Shown here: positions 1-11,949 of the stretch, in pieces
Position numbering within the stretch: position 1 is the stretch's first letter
How the letters are laid out: each line of letters begins with the position of its first letter
Source of the DNA: Prorocentrum cordatum
Lineage: Eukaryota > Sar > Dinophyceae > Prorocentrales > Prorocentraceae
Assembly: GCA_963575745.1 (NCBI GenBank)
Contig: CAUYUJ010000767.1
Location: 45,673 to 109,672, forward strand
DNA: 64,000 nucleotides
Direction of reading: 5' to 3'
Position numbers and translations under genes: made by a program
Notes under the pieces: model-generated
The model's input: the letters and a program-made list of their open reading frames with translations, nothing else
The model's database searches: none
Told to the model about the DNA's origin: nothing

Positions 1-160
1 TCGCACAACCACGTAGATTGCGCAACATATCTTGCACATCATCGATTGCATCGCGTATACTACAGATCGCAGATTGCGCAGCACAGATTGCACAACGTAG
101 ATTGCACGACATCGATTGCACCACATTTGTTGCACATCGTTGGTCTATCCACAAATATTG
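1..160. repeat. degenerate short tandem repeat (GATTGCRCAAC-like)
   Basis: The first 160 bases repeat variants of 'gattgcacaacgta' and 'cgattgca' at roughly 16-20 bp spacing. No gene is supported here. Confidence 0.5.
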
Positions 161-1340
161 CACCACCCAGGTGGACACACACACATAACATCACATACAT
201 GGTTAGAAACACATTGTTTGGGGTCCACGTTGGCTAACAGGAGCTTGCGTGGTGAAACAATGGTTTGTGCAGAATTAACACGCGATCGCACTATCCCAGG
301 GGGGGGGTCCAGAACCCCACGGGGGTATAAACGAACTTATATGTTGCACGAAGAGTTTCGGTTGTGCAATCTATGTGGTGCAATTAATTTTGCTCGCAGT
401 GAGTTGTCATCTCCACTGCTCGCGCAACCATCCCACCAAGCCACCTGCAACTTGGTTTGGAAAGCCCCTGCGGCGGCGATTGCGATAAGTGTTTGGCGTT
501 GGCTGGTGCATCTCTGCGGCCGCGCTAGCCCGCGCATGTTCGCGCGCGGAGCGGCCAGCTTGTTTGGCGCGACCGACGCGGCCGCGGTGGAGCTGGCCAT
601 TGGACACTTACCAGCGGGCATTTCACTGCGAGTCGGCGATTTGGGCGGGTGCGGTATCATGGTAACGTCGGCAACGGTGGACACGATGATGGGCGTAGCG
701 ATGCTGGTGGCGATGATGACATCGACGACGGCAAGGCCAATGACAGCGCCGATGCTGATCACGCCGACGACGATGACGGTGTCCTCGCGTCGGTGTGAAA
801 GTTTTGGAAGGAGTTCGACATGCGTGCGCGGCCGACACGCGGGAGTGGCCCGCATGGTAATTTTGGACACAGATGGTGCCTTCCCCAGCAAGCGCGCAGG
901 GGCGTTCGAACGATGTCGGCATGCGGCGCGGGAGGCCCGTCCGGCCGAATCGAATGACAGCTATTGGAGAACAGAGGTTGTGGCTCTCTTAAGAGTTCGC
1001 AGGAGCGCGAGCGCAGGCACATTTGAAATATGATGTTGCCAAACCGTGCGTTTTCGTATGCATGTCGGGACGCTAGATTTTGAAGCCCGCACGCAACGCA
1101 TGGTTTTTGAAGCATGCCCGCATGCGCGCGCGACGACGTGCGCCTGTGCACTTCGTCCCGCTGTTTGGAAAAAAGGTTTTTGCGACAGCACGCGCGCCAG
1201 GGCGTTCGAACGATTTCGACATGCGCGCGCGAGAGCACGTTTGGTAGCATATGATGAAACTGTTGCAAAGCCGATGTTTTTGATTGTTCCAGCGCCAGCT
1301 CAGCTTTTTATTATATTAAAAATCCGTGTTGTGAAACCAT
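161..1340. other. no supportable gene
   Basis: Several long frames overlap on both strands. Their translations have no recognisable domain and compete with one another, so none is called. GC-rich, with scattered 'cgcgcgc' and 'ggcgttcgaacgat' motifs; the latter occurs near 900 and near 1200, suggesting an old internal duplication of about 300 bp. Confidence 0.4.
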
Positions 1341-1344
1341 GTGG

Positions 1345-1345
<1 letters not shown>

Positions 1346-1409
<64 letters not shown>
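1346..1409. repeat. (TA)n microsatellite
   Basis: About 32 uninterrupted TA dinucleotides. Confidence 0.95.
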
Positions 1410-1411
<2 letters not shown>

Positions 1412-1649
1412 GGGACACTCGATTTCCACACCCCTAGGAAACCTCAGGTGTTTTCTAGTTTCGGCATGCGCGCGCGACGACGTGCGACGTGCGAGTGCGC
1501 ATTCCGTCCCATTTGCTTCCAGGTGTTCTTCATGTGTGATGACTGTTGACGAACGAGCGCGCGCTTACTTTTGCAAAGGCCTTCCGGCCGGTGCCGCCGA
1601 CCCTGAAGGGGAAGGACGACAACGGCGGCGGCGGCGACGACGACGCTGA

Positions 1650-1995
1650 CGTGGGTCAGAGTCCTCATGGACGCTTTTTGGGGTCTCTTCGAAACGCTCT
1701 CGGGGGCCTTTGGGGGAACAGTTTTGGGGCCTCCTTGGGAGCCTCTTGGGGGCCTTTTGGGAGCCTCTGGGGCCTCTTGGGGTTTCCTGGGGGCCTCTTG
1801 GGGGCCTCTTGGGGGCCTGTTGGGCCTTTTTAGGTACCTTCTGGAGCCCTCTTGGGCCGTCTTGGGGCGTTTTGACGGGCCTCTTGGGCCGTCTTGGAGC
1901 GTGGGGAAACGGAAAAGGCGAGAACGCCGAAATGCTTCAAAAACCAATGGGACATCAGTGATTTTTCCTTTGGGGCCCTTCTGGGAGTGCTCCTT
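1650..1995 (+). repeat. dispersed repeat A, copy 1 (TTGGGGGCCTC-rich)
   Basis: Begins 'gtgggtcagagtcctcatgg' and continues as degenerate 'cctcttgggggcc' units. It ends with a 'aaaggcgagaacgcc' block followed by 'atcagtgatttttcc'. The same order of blocks recurs at 13340-13860, so this is a dispersed repeat rather than a gene, although it is open in several frames. Confidence 0.7.
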
Positions 1996-2144
1996 GAGGC
2001 CTCTTTGGGGCGTCTTGCAGGGCTCTTGGACCGTTTGGAGGCCGTCAAGGCGTCTTGGACAGATCGTTCGGCGATTCGGGGCCCTTTCGGACCGTCTTGG
2101 GGGCCTCTTGGGGCGGGTTTTTTGGGGTCCCTGGGGCCCCCCGG

Positions 2145-2500
2145 GGGGAGTCGTATCTGACCCGGGACCTCCCCCCCCGGACTCTCTCCGCGATCCCCCC
2201 CTCAGGACCCCCCCCCTCCTGGCGGAGGAGGGAGGGATCAACGGGAAGGGGCCTCCCTTCGAGTCAATTACGACGTTGCTCAATTTCGCTTTGGCTGGCG
2301 CGCTTGAGGAGGAGGGCTTAGGGAAGGGGGGGGAGCGGCGACATGCCCAGCGCTTGAGGAAGAGGGCCCGGGGAAAGGGGGGGAGCGGCGACGGGCCCAG
2401 AGAAAGAGGGTGCGCAGGGAAAGGGGACGACAGAGACGACGACTCGAGGGAACAAGCCCCTCACACACGTCGACAGGGTCGGCAGTTGTTTTGCAGAGGA
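2145..2500 (+). repeat. dispersed composite repeat B, copy 1
   Basis: Contains 'tcgtatctgacccggg', a C-run, 'ggagggatcaa', 'gggaaggggcctcccttcga' and 'attacgacgttgctcaa', and further on 'agcccctcacacacg' plus 'cgacagggtcggc'. The same ordered blocks occur at 21636-22200, where the first part is tandemly amplified. Confidence 0.75.
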
Positions 2501-2679
2501 TGAGGGGTGGTGCTGGATATTGGCCTGCCTGGGATGGTATGAATTCATATTTCGGATGGATGATGGGGCAGAATCGCATGTACAGTAAAGTGCAATACGA
2601 AGAAGGGGAGCCGTTAATTTCGGGGGGAGGGGGTAGATCCTACTGTTCTTTGAGAAAGGAAAGTCTACGTTGTACAATC

Positions 2680-2885
2680 GAGGCGGCGACTGGGTGGCGA
2701 CGAGGCGGCGTTGGCGACCACGGAGCCGCCAGACCGCCACCCAAGTCCAGACGACGGGCGGCGACGAGGCGGCGACCGGGCGGCGACGGTGGCAACGTAG
2801 CCGTAAGACCGACGCACGGGCCCGCACGAGGGCCGGCGACGGGGCGGCGACGGCGGCAACAGAGTCGCCAGACCAACGCACAGGC
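2680..2885. repeat. GGCGAC-rich degenerate minisatellite
   Basis: Repeating 'aggcggcgac' and 'gggcggcgac' motifs with interspersed 'cagaccg'. Open frames across it are compositional. Confidence 0.6.
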
Positions 2886-3049
2886 CCAGCTCCTTAGAAG
2901 AGAAGTAGGAACCCCTCAGTGCAAACACTGCATGGGGACTAAGACAGCACTGGCGCTTCGCGCTGCGCACCGTGGTCCTTCGAATATCGTGCACAGTCGG
3001 AAGGAGAACGAGAGGGAAAGAGGGATGAAAATGCACATCTGCATATAGT

Positions 3050-3170
3050 TTTATGTATATATATACACACGTACGTCTACGTATCGAGAGAGAGTGGGAT
3101 ATATATATATAGAGAGAGAGAGAGAGTGAGAGAGAGAGAGAGAAAAAGAGAGTGAGAGAGACAGCAAGCA
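3050..3170. repeat. (TA)n and (GA)n simple repeats
   Basis: Alternating 'tatatata' and 'gagagaga' tracts. Confidence 0.85.
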
Positions 3171-3280
3171 GACTATTCGTGTGTATATATGTGTGTAGAT
3201 AAGACACACGTTATCGCATTCGTCGTTTATGCTCGTCTTCCTTCTTCCCTCGCTCCTCTTCCTTCCTCCCGTTCTTCCCT

Positions 3281-3343
3281 CTCGCCCTTCGCTGTGAACC
3301 CTTCCCCGTCCTCCTCGGGGGAGGGTTCACAGCGAAGGGCGAG
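3281..3343. repeat. long inverted repeat (hairpin)
   Basis: Left arm 3281-3307 (ctcgcccttcgctgtgaacc and on) is the reverse complement of 3318-3343 with about one difference and a loop of roughly 10 nt. A third, direct copy of 'ctcgcccttcgctgtg' begins near 3368. Confidence 0.8.
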
Positions 3344-3399
3344 AAGTCCCTGAGCCCTGAGCCCTTCTCGCCCTTCGCTGTGGACCGCCGCCCTTCCTT

Positions 3400-4120
3400 C
3401 TTTTCTGGCGGGGCTCCTCCTCGGGGGGTCTATGAAAGGCCTCTCGGCCCTCCCGCCGCCAGAAGGTTTCCAGATCCGCCGCTTCGGAGTCAGGCCCCGG
3501 GGCCTCGAGGCCCCCTCCAGGAGCGGTGGGCATGGAAGACATGTGGAGACCACGACCATCGGGGGCGGCAAAGAGGGGGGTGATGACTAGGGGGGGTGGA
3601 TATCATGGCGTGGGCCACGATATTTCCCCAGATTTCATGGCGCCTCTTCCTGTTTCATTACGTCCCTGGCCCCCCCGCTGGGCCGCACACATGCCGCTGG
3701 TCATGATTTGTCTTGGACGAGACCAAGATGTCACGAAATCTTGTCGATGCCGATCTTGGCCATGGTCCACGTCAGCCGTCGCCGACTCACGAGGATGATC
3801 CACGACCGACGCTGACCAATGATGGGCCAGCCGACGCTGACCGAGGTCGACAGGGGCCAGGATCGGCACGGCATTTCTGACTTCAGTCTTGGTCATGGTA
3901 CCGGCTTCTTTCCCCTCCGATCCACGGCTCCCCTCGGATCAAGGGTCGGATTCCAGCAGCTGTGGATGTGGATGTCTTCTGGTGCCGCACTCTGTTGAGC
4001 CACCGGAGGTCCCCCTGGAGCTTTTCGGGAGCATCTGAGGGTTTCTTCAGGCCGCCTTGATGCCAACCGCAGTTTCCCTCCACGAGCAGGTCCCGACGTG
4101 GAGTGCGTTGGGGGGCAATT
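3400..4120. other. no supportable gene
   Basis: Unique-looking GC-rich sequence. Short frames on both strands are not convincing and no domain was seen. Confidence 0.35.
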
Positions 4121-4124
4121 GGGT

Positions 4125-4500
4125 TTTTTTTTTAGGCCGTCTTTGGAGTTTTCTTTGGGCAATCTTGGGACCCTGCTTGGGAGTCTTGGGGCTTTATTGC
4201 GCCGTCTTGAGGCCTTTTTGGCCCGTCTTGGTACGTTATTGGGGGCCTTTTCGGCGGTCCCAGACGCCCAGAAGACCGAAGAAACGGATGCCTCGAAATC
4301 ATACGAAAAAACTTAATAGTGACAAACTGTTTGCCGTTTGCGGAGCCTTTTGGGTGTCTTGTTTGGGTCGTCTTGGGGCATCTCGGGGGGTTCTGAGGTC
4401 TGAGGCCCCTCTCTGGGCGGGCTGTTTGGTCTGAGGCCCGCCAGGGACGTCCAGGAGGCCCAGAAATTTGAGGGCACGCTTTGCAGGAGCGTCCGGGAAG
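4125..4500 (+). repeat. dispersed repeat of the TTGGGGCC type
   Basis: Degenerate 'cttggg' and 'gtcttggggc' units like those at 1650-1990, 6360-6620 and 13340-13860. Confidence 0.5.
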
Positions 4501-4589
4501 CCCAGGGGCCAGAGCCAGATTTTTGTGGTTGCTTGTTTTTTTTTTGGGGGGGGGGCATTAGTGTACCACTGCGCGGGCTCTCGAACAGG

Positions 4590-4707
4590 ATAACGCATAC
4601 ATGCATGCGTACATACATCATACAGACATACACATACACACATGCATGTGCACAAACATATGTATATACATGTGTTAATGTATGTGTGTGTCTGCCTGCC
4701 TGTCTGC

Positions 4708-4739
<32 letters not shown>

Positions 4740-5515
4740 CTGTCTGTACGTGTGTATGCATGCATGCATGTATGTATGTGTGTAAGTATGTATGTACGTA
4801 CGTACGTATGTATGTATGTTCGTATGTATGTAAATGTCTATACCGTTATATAGTTATAATTATAGTTGTATGTATATAGTTGCATGTGTTTATATAGAGG
4901 TATGCATGTATATGTTTGCAGTTGTATGTACATGATTGTACATGCGTATATATGAATGCATGCATGCATGCATGCATGAATTAATGTATGTATGCGTGTG
5001 TGTGTGCATGTCTGCAAGTCTGAACGTACGTAGGTATGCTGTTATGTACGTGTACGTATGTATGTATGTGCGTACGTCAGTACGTTTGTATGCATGACAG
5101 CATGCACGCATGTATGTATGTGTGTAGGCATGCATGTATGTATGTATGTATGTATGAATGTATGTATGTATGTATGCATGTATGTATAGATGTCTGTATG
5201 TGTGTATGGTTGCCTGCATGCGTATATAAGTATATGTATACATGCATGCCTGTCTAGATGTATGCATGTATGTATATGGGTATGTATGTATGCATGTATG
5301 TATGTAGGTAGGTAGGTAGGTAGGTATGTATGTATGTATGGATGTTTGTGTGGTTGTATGTATGCATGTGTGCATGCATGCACGTACGTATGTGTATGCA
5401 TGTATGTATGTAGGTATGTATGTCTGTCTGTACGGCTGTATGTATATATGTATGTGTATGTATGTGTGGGTATGTGTGTATGCATGTATGTAATAGTGTC
5501 AATCGTATGCAGATG
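4590..5515. repeat. GTAT/CATG/GTCT tetranucleotide microsatellite, about 0.9 kb
   Basis: Almost entirely 'tgta', 'catg' and 'tgtc' tetramers with local pure runs, for example (tgtc)n at 4695-4745 and (taggt)n-like at 5303-5323. Tetramer periodicity keeps all three frames open on the minus strand, giving spurious frames. Confidence 0.95.
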
Positions 5516-6350
5516 CATCATGTGAAGTTGTACATGCATTGATGCGTATCGAAGTGCGTGTGCGCATCGATGGGTACAAGCATACGGGAATGCGCGAGCA
5601 GGGGCCAGCTCCCGCCACCCTTGGTCCCTAGCGCTTTCGCGCGCGGGCGCGGGCGCTCCCCTTCACCAGTCGCGTTGAGCTGCTCAAGCAGCTCTGCGCT
5701 GCCTGCCCCTGCCCCGAGCATGACGCGGCGGCTGTTCGGAGCCCACGGCGAGCCTCTCGCTCGCGGAAGAGACGTGCCGTCTTTCCTCCTCTCTCCTCTC
5801 CTCCTGCTCGTCCTCCTGAGTTGCTCCCGGCTCAGGCCGAACAGCGGCCGCAGCGTCTCAGTGAATGGGGTACACTCGAATGCGACGTGCAACAGCAGGA
5901 ACCGCAAAGTAGAGGGAAGGCGGCGGGAGAGAGGGCGGAGAGGAGGAGCGGCCCGCAGGGCACAGAGGAGCGGTTCCGGGCTGTAATGAAGCGCCCTGCC
6001 GTCTTAGAAGTTCACCCGTCTTCTTAGAAGGCCGCCCCCTGCGCCGCCAAACTATAGCATCGCTCGTGTGCTTGAAGGCATACGAGCATATAGAGGCACA
6101 CACACATATATATAATTGATGTACATAGTTGTATATATACATACAAGGCTGCCGTGGCACTTCGCGCCATGCACATTGGTCCTCGAAGTTTGGTATACAG
6201 GCGGAATGGCAGGAAGGTCAAGCCGACAATTTAGCGATAACTCCTGGTTGCCTTTTCCGGCATCGCCGTTGTAATAATGTTATTCGTTATCTTTCATCCG
6301 TGCTTCTTTTTCCTCATTCTCGCCAAACCCTGTGCATTCTCCCCATTCTC
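5516..6350. other. no supportable gene
   Basis: GC-rich then AT-rich sequence. A segment near 6146-6195 (gcacttcgcgcc, ggtcctcgaag) resembles 2947-2996, which hints at a short dispersed repeat. No protein domain was seen. Confidence 0.35.
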
Positions 6351-6359
6351 TTCAGCTCT

Positions 6360-6620
6360 TTTTGCGGAGGCTCCTCCTTGGAGAGCCTCTGGGGGCCTCA
6401 CACAAGTTTTTCAGGCTTTCTTAAGGCCTTCTGGAGGCCTCCTGGGCGCGTTCTGGGGGCCTCTGGGGGCTTCCTCGGGCCACCCTGCCTCCAACCACGG
6501 TCTCCCTGAACGACCGGGTCACGATTTGGAATGCTTCGGAGGGTGTCTCCCTGAACGACCGGGTCACGATTTGGAATGCTTCGGAGGGTGTCTTGGGGCC
6601 GTCTTGGGCCGCCGACATAT
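6360..6620 (+). repeat. TTGGGGCC-type repeat with a perfect 44-bp tandem duplication
   Basis: Units of 'ggcctctgg' precede two identical 44-bp copies at 6501-6544 and 6545-6588, each beginning 'tctccctgaacgaccgggtc'. Confidence 0.8.
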
Positions 6621-7194
6621 GTGTGTGTGTTTGATAGATCGATGTGTATCTAGGCTCTCCCCTGGAGGACCCTGCAGCGCCCGAGCCACGAGCGATGTAT
6701 AGTCACATGCGCACGTGTGTGTAGTATTCTTTTTAAGCAAAAAAGAAAGTATTCTATGTCTAACAGCCGTTTCTGGGCCCGAGAATCGGCCTGGCATGGC
6801 ACACTGGCCAGCCCGAGAGGGCCCCCGCCGGCCAGGGAGGCCTCGAGGGCCCCGGGGCCCAGGCCCCTAGCGGAGAGCAGGCCCTGGGATCGGGCGTTGC
6901 GAAGAAGCTGCAACGCCGTGAAGCATCGAAGCATCACGACCGGAGGCCTGGACCCTCGCCTTTCTGCGTCATTCTTTCTTCGGGGGTGGTCAGACCTCCT
7001 ACCCTGACGCGTCGATCAAGGAACTGGCCGTTGTCGCTTCGCGAGAGGGCGTCGCGGCCGTCTTTTTTGCGGGTCCAGGTCCGTCGGTTTCGGTCCCAGG
7101 CCGTTTTTTTGTGTTTTTTGTTTGTGTTTTTTTTATTAAGGGGAGGTTTACTGAAGGGAGGTCTGTCCCCCGCCGATCTTCGAACCCGACCGAC

Positions 7195-7420
7195 GTGTGA
7201 TGGCCCCAGGGCCCGAGCCCTGGGCGAACACGTCCAGCGTGAAAGTCAGGAGGGAAAGAAGCACACAGACACAATGAATCGTCGACTCCACCGAAAGGAT
7301 GGGGAAATCTGAGAAGTGGGGGGGAAGCCCCAAACCCAGAAAATATGGGAACAGATGGGGAATCCGGTGATGTGTGTGTGTGTGCGTGTGTATCTATTTG
7401 TGTGTGTGCCCCTTCAGAAA
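7195..7420 (+). repeat. dispersed repeat C, copy 1, ending in (TG)n
   Basis: Shares with 59140-59402 a 'gggcgaacacg'-like start (inverted blocks), 'cacaatgaatcgtcga', a run of G followed by 'aaaccca', 'atatggg', 'atggggaat' and a terminal (tg)n then 'ccccttcag'. Roughly 200 bp, and could be a SINE-like unit. No clear A or B box was found. Confidence 0.6.
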
Positions 7421-7628
7421 AAAGGTGCAGCGCCTGGATCTCAGGGTTCCCTCCCCCCCGCCGAGCTTGGCCTTCGGGTCATGCGTCGGGCCTCCGCTGG
7501 CCGCTCGGGGCGATCTGGGCACCCCTGGAACGCTCGCGGCGAGGCGCAGCTGCCGGAGAGCGCCTCGACGCCAGGCGCCCGCCCAAAAACGCACGAGAGC
7601 GCAGGACAGCTTCCGTGCCGCCAGAAAG

Positions 7629-7824
7629 CATACGGTAGGTTCGTGTCGTGTCGACCGGCGGCGACCCCGCCAGCGGCGTTCAACTTTGAACGCCGGCGGC
7701 GGCCCAGAATCGATCGATGTTGAACGATCGGACGTTGCGGAAACGGCCGATCGTTCAAGGTTGAACGATCCCCGCGGTGTCAGAAACCAACGCCGGGGTC
7801 GGCACGACACGAACCTGCCGTACG
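7629..7824. mobile_element. foldback element (MITE-like), 196 bp
   Basis: Arms 7629-7656 and 7797-7824 are inverted repeats matching at 25 of 28 positions (left arm begins catacggtaggttcgtgtcg). Internal palindromes around 'gttgaacgatc' add further stem potential. I found no target duplication. Confidence 0.7.
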
Positions 7825-8061
7825 CCACTCCTGCTCCGCCCGAGGGCCCGCCAAGAACGCGCAGAGGCAGGCCCCAGGATCTCAGAGCGGATGGAGAGGA
7901 GGGGAGGAGGGGAGGGAAAGGGGTGACCTGGGAGGAGTCGCCGGGCAGTCGGCTCGCGCAGGCGGCGGCGAGGCCCCGCGGGCCCTCACGCGTGGACCCG
8001 ATTCCAGGTCCGCCCTCGTTTGGGCGATGGCGCAAGCGGGGCGGAACTTGCCGTCCTACTG

Positions 8062-8226
8062 TTAAGTCGGGCGTGTCCTTCTGCAGGAGGAATATTCAAA
8101 AAATCCAGTCACAAGATAGTCTGGGGACGATGTCTTGAATCTGTTTGAAGATGTCTTGGATATTTGCTGGACTCTTTTTCATGATTCGTCCAAACATCTG
8201 CCTGTAGGAGGACACGTCCGACCTGA
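8062..8226. mobile_element. MITE family 1, copy A (165 bp)
   Basis: Left end ttaagtcgggcgtgtcctt, right end ...gacacgtccgacctga, an inverted terminal pair. Flanking 8-mers are TCCTACTG (8054-8061) and ACCTACTG (8227-8234), 7 of 8 identical. The interior is AT-rich and itself palindromic around 'tagtctgggga', as in copies C and D. This is the most divergent copy at the CTACAG block (ctgcaggag). Confidence 0.8.
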
Positions 8227-8239
8227 ACCTACTGTTCAG

Positions 8240-8428
8240 GCCCCTGTGGTGACGACATCCGCCCTGCTTTGCCGTCGCTGTTTCCGCCGTACTCTTGCGT
8301 AGATATCCGTCCTACTCTTCTGAGAAGGAAATTTCCGCCCTGTTCTTTCGCATCGTCTGGGGTGCATCTCCGACAAAGCTTTAATTTGGAAGACCCAACC
8401 AGAGTACGGCGGATCCGAGGTCAGAGGG
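8240..8428. mobile_element. MITE family 2, degenerate copy
   Basis: Right end gtacggcggatccgaggtcag matches the terminus of the well-preserved family-2 copy at 25364-25611, and the interior has the same 'tttccgccctactct' units. The left tip is degraded. Confidence 0.55.
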
Positions 8429-8429
8429 G

Positions 8430-9100
8430 TGGAGATCCGCTTCGCCAAAGTCGTTGAGGCAGGCAGAGGGGAAATTGGTGGGCGGTCTGTCGCCTTCCTC
8501 TCCTCCCCCCTCTGCCCCCGCTTGCTCCTGGCGCCACTTGGGATCTCTGGGGCTTCACCAATTCGCGGCGTCTTGGGGCCCTCTGGGTCGGTGCCGCGCA
8601 CAAGGGGCCTGGCAGATGCCCTTCTTGGCGCCCTTTCGGCGCCGTCCTGGAGTCTTGGGCCAACTTGCCCTCGTAGGGCATCTTTGCAGCCCTCCTGGGC
8701 GCCGTGCTGCGCCATACTCTGGAATATCCTGGAGAGGGCTGCCTGGACCCGCGCGCGTCCTGCGCCTTCTCGCCAGGACTTGGCTTTGCGCCACGCTGGC
8801 GGCACCCGCCGCGGTGGGCCCCTTGCCCCTCGCCTTCCCCCGCAGAAGACGCTTGAGCGACGAAGCAAACCGGGGTTCGCCTTTGCCGACACTGGCGCGT
8901 AGGCTGCCCGCGCAAGGTCGCGCGTAAGCATCCTCGTCCTCAATGTGGCGCGCCGCGCTGGCGGCCCGCGTAAGCCACCGCGTAAGGTCGCTACGACATT
9001 TCTCGTGAGACCCCTCTCTGATCGTCGCTCATTTGCACACCAGCTCCACCATGCCTGGCCATCCTGAGCTCAGCATGCCCCTGGCCTGACATGGTGGTGG
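8430..9100. other. no supportable gene
   Basis: GC-rich; frames are open on both strands at once. A TTGGGGCC-like segment lies at 8530-8720. Confidence 0.35.
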
Positions 9101-9111
9101 TGGTGTGTGCA

Positions 9112-9330
9112 TCGCAGGTTCATTTCGATTCGATCGATCCGATTCGATACCGATTCCAGTCGGCCCGATCCGGTTCGATTTCGATTCCCCGTCGAACCGA
9201 TACGGCCCGACGCTTGCATGGGGCTGTTGTGCATCCTGGCTCGGCCGCTCCGATTCCGTGCCGATGCAGCCCGATCCGATGCACACGTCGATTCGATCCG
9301 ATTTGCCGATTCGATGCTGACTGATCCTGG
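9112..9330. repeat. GATTC/GATCC-rich degenerate repeat
   Basis: Dense 'cgattcgat', 'ccgattc' and 'gatccg' units. All frames stay open because of the composition. Confidence 0.75.
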
Positions 9331-9689
9331 CATCGCCGTGGCGAAAGTTTCCACCAATCCCGGTTCGCAGTGACTGCGATCTCGCGGAGCAGGCCGAGTA
9401 ATAACTAGTCCGCGCGCAGGCGTATCCCGTGCGATGAAGCATGCGGCTTGGCGCGGAGTAGTTTCTGGAACCGTTTTTCACTAACTGGCTTCAAAGCTAT
9501 GCAGAGGCCGAAACTGCTCTGCCGAACACTTCCAGCCGCACGTCATGCTAGGAATGTTGAGAGGGGTCGGAGATCAACCGGTCAGTGAAAGTTGATTGTG
9601 CTGTTTACTCGCTGCGGTGTGTCAGGATCCGGAAGGCGGACGCACACATGATTCGGCTGGCCTGGCCCAGAGCTAAACATTGATGATTT

Positions 9690-9825
9690 GATGATTCGAT
9701 GGTTTATGGTGATTTGTGATGATGATGACGACGATGCTGCTGCTGATGATGACGATGACGACGATGATGTTGATGAGGATGACGATGATGACGATGACGA
9801 TGATGATGACGATCCGATGATGATA

Positions 9826-9862
<37 letters not shown>

Positions 9863-10367
9863 GGATGAGGATGAGGATGAGGATGAGGATGAGGATGATG
9901 ACGATGATGCTGCTGATGACGATGGTGATGATGCTGCTGCTGCTGATGATGTTGTTGATGATGATGATGATGACGATGATAATGACGTTGATGATGCTGA
10001 TGCTGGTGACGACGACAGCGACGACGACGATTATGATGGTAATAATGATGATGCTAATGATCATGGTGAGGATGATGAGGATGATGATGACGACGATGAC
10101 GATGACGATGATGATGCTGATGACGAGGATCATGCTGCTGATGATGCTAATGTTGTTGTTGATGATGATGATGTTGTTGATGATGACAATGATTATGCTG
10201 ATGATGACGATGATGGTGATGGTCATGATGATGACGACGACGATGATGATGATGATGACGATGATGATGATGACGATGATGATGCACATTATGATGATGC
10301 TTATGATGATGATGATGATGATGATGATGCTGCTGCTGATGATGATCGTAATGATGATGACGATGAC

Positions 10368-10398
<31 letters not shown>

Positions 10399-10490
10399 AT
10401 GACTGCTATGATTATGATGATGATGATGATGAGGATGATGCTGCTGCTGATGATGATGCTGATGATTATGATGATGATGATGACGACAAG
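9690..10490. repeat. (GAT)n trinucleotide array, about 0.8 kb
   Basis: About 800 bp of gat/gac/gct/gag trinucleotides. It reads as poly-Met, poly-Asp or poly-Ile depending on frame and strand, so the long frames over it are not genes. Confidence 0.95.
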
Positions 10491-10734
10491 TATTATTAGT
10501 TTTTTAATGACTCTCACTACGAGTATGACTATAACTCTTATTAGTCTAATATTATTAATATTAGTTCTACTCCCAGCGTGACCTGATGATTTGATGCTGC
10601 TGGGGACGGATGTGCTCCCAGCGTGACACGGAGAAAATGCTCGGCGCACAGTTGCTTATGTACACCCGCTCAGAGCCTGTTGATTAAGCCTCCTCGAATC
10701 TACAGCTTGAGCCAAACGCCCAGATGGGGGGGGA

Positions 10735-10766
<32 letters not shown>

Positions 10767-10772
10767 GGACGA
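10735..10772. repeat. (GAC)n microsatellite
   Basis: Twelve or so gac/gga trinucleotides. Confidence 0.85.
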
Positions 10773-10815
10773 ATCTGGAAGAACGTGTGATTTGGAAGAA
10801 CGTGATGGATCACGT

Positions 10816-11380
10816 GGCGGCCCGCCAGGCGCCGCTGCAGGGCCGACGCGTCGGGATGTAGCATCACGCTTTGTTACGGCTACGGGTTGTCCTAGGGAAC
10901 GGCATGGAGCATCACACGTTTACTATGACAGCCGATGCTCAACAGGCGTTTTTGTTATGGCATCACGCGTCTCTTGTGGCATCCGATGGTCACACGCTCT
11001 CTTCTATGACAACCACACGTTTTTACAACGACCAGTAGTCATTTAGAAAAACGTGTGATGTTCCATGTCAGCGTGCAGTCAGGAACTTCGGCTTAGCGTG
11101 TTGCTCAGCTGGTCCTGGCCCACCACGCCTTGGCGCGGCACGCTATCCAATTCCCCCCGGTCCCCAGCCTGACCGCCCCGCGGAGCGGAGCGGCACGCCA
11201 TCCGCTTGCAGGGTACAGCGTGTCGCCAGGGCCGCTGCCGCGACACGCTGAACAGCAGGTCCCGACCGTACCTTCGGAGATCGAGCCTCGCCGTTCACTC
11301 GCTCGCTCGCCCACTCCTGGCACTCAAAGCCGCTCGCTCGTCCACCCGCGTGTCGGCGTCGTCGCTGTTGGGAGGTTCTT
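10816..11380 (+). repeat. duplicated segment, copy 1
   Basis: Starts 'gcggcccgccaggcgccgct' and runs collinearly with 12336-12945: 'gatgtagcatcacgctttg', 'actatgacagccgatgctc', 'gtgatgttccatgtcagcg', 'ttggcgcggcacgc'. The copies are about 1.5 kb apart in direct orientation. Confidence 0.9.
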
Positions 11381-11945
11381 AGGGAGGGCCGAGGTTCGAG
11401 GCTTGAGGTTTTCGGAAGTTTTCGTACGTTTCTGGCGTGTTTCTGGCCTCGGGGTGCTCTTCAGCGTCTGCGCCTCGCCGAGGGCGTTCTGGGGGTTCCT
11501 AGATCGTCCCGAACGGCCACGGGGGAGCCGAGTTACGACCCGAAAGCCGCGAGCCGTCCGAAAGGGGGCAGGCCTTCGCTCGCCGCCGAATCATAGCACC
11601 GCCCCTCTCATCGCAACCAGCGGCCGAGCAATCTTTGACGCTCGGCGAATTCAGCCGCGTGCGTCTCCAGCTTCCTGGCCGGTGTCCTACACCTCCGCGG
11701 TCCTGCTCCTGCTCGATCTGGGGTCCCCAGGGTTCTTTCTGGACCACTCCCCGGGGACGGGTGTTTCGCCCCGGAGCACTGTTTGACAGTTCTGGGGCCC
11801 AGCGAGGACGCCCAGAGGCCGAAAACAACAAAATCAGCCGTCTTGGTTTTCAATTGCGTCGGAGGTCGGGGGTCAGCGTGCTTTTTCTGCCCTGCCCGTG
11901 TCCACCGCCACTGCCCCTGCCCCGATCCGGAAGGTCGGTGTGCCG
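11381..11945. other. no supportable gene
   Basis: Frames overlap on both strands and no domain is recognisable. Confidence 0.35.
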
Positions 11946-11949
11946 GGCC

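Noticed and set aside
116-2503. Long overlapping frames on both strands (305, 279 and 278 residues)
   Set aside because: They compete with one another, lack domains and lie over repeats that recur elsewhere in the window.
9582-10649. A 355-residue minus frame and a 297-residue plus frame
   Set aside because: They are translations of the (GAT)n array: poly-Ile on one strand, poly-Met/Asp on the other.
10698-10710. Reverse-strand spliced-leader fragment (cttgagccaa)
   Set aside because: Only ten bases match and the rest of the leader is absent; chance is likely.
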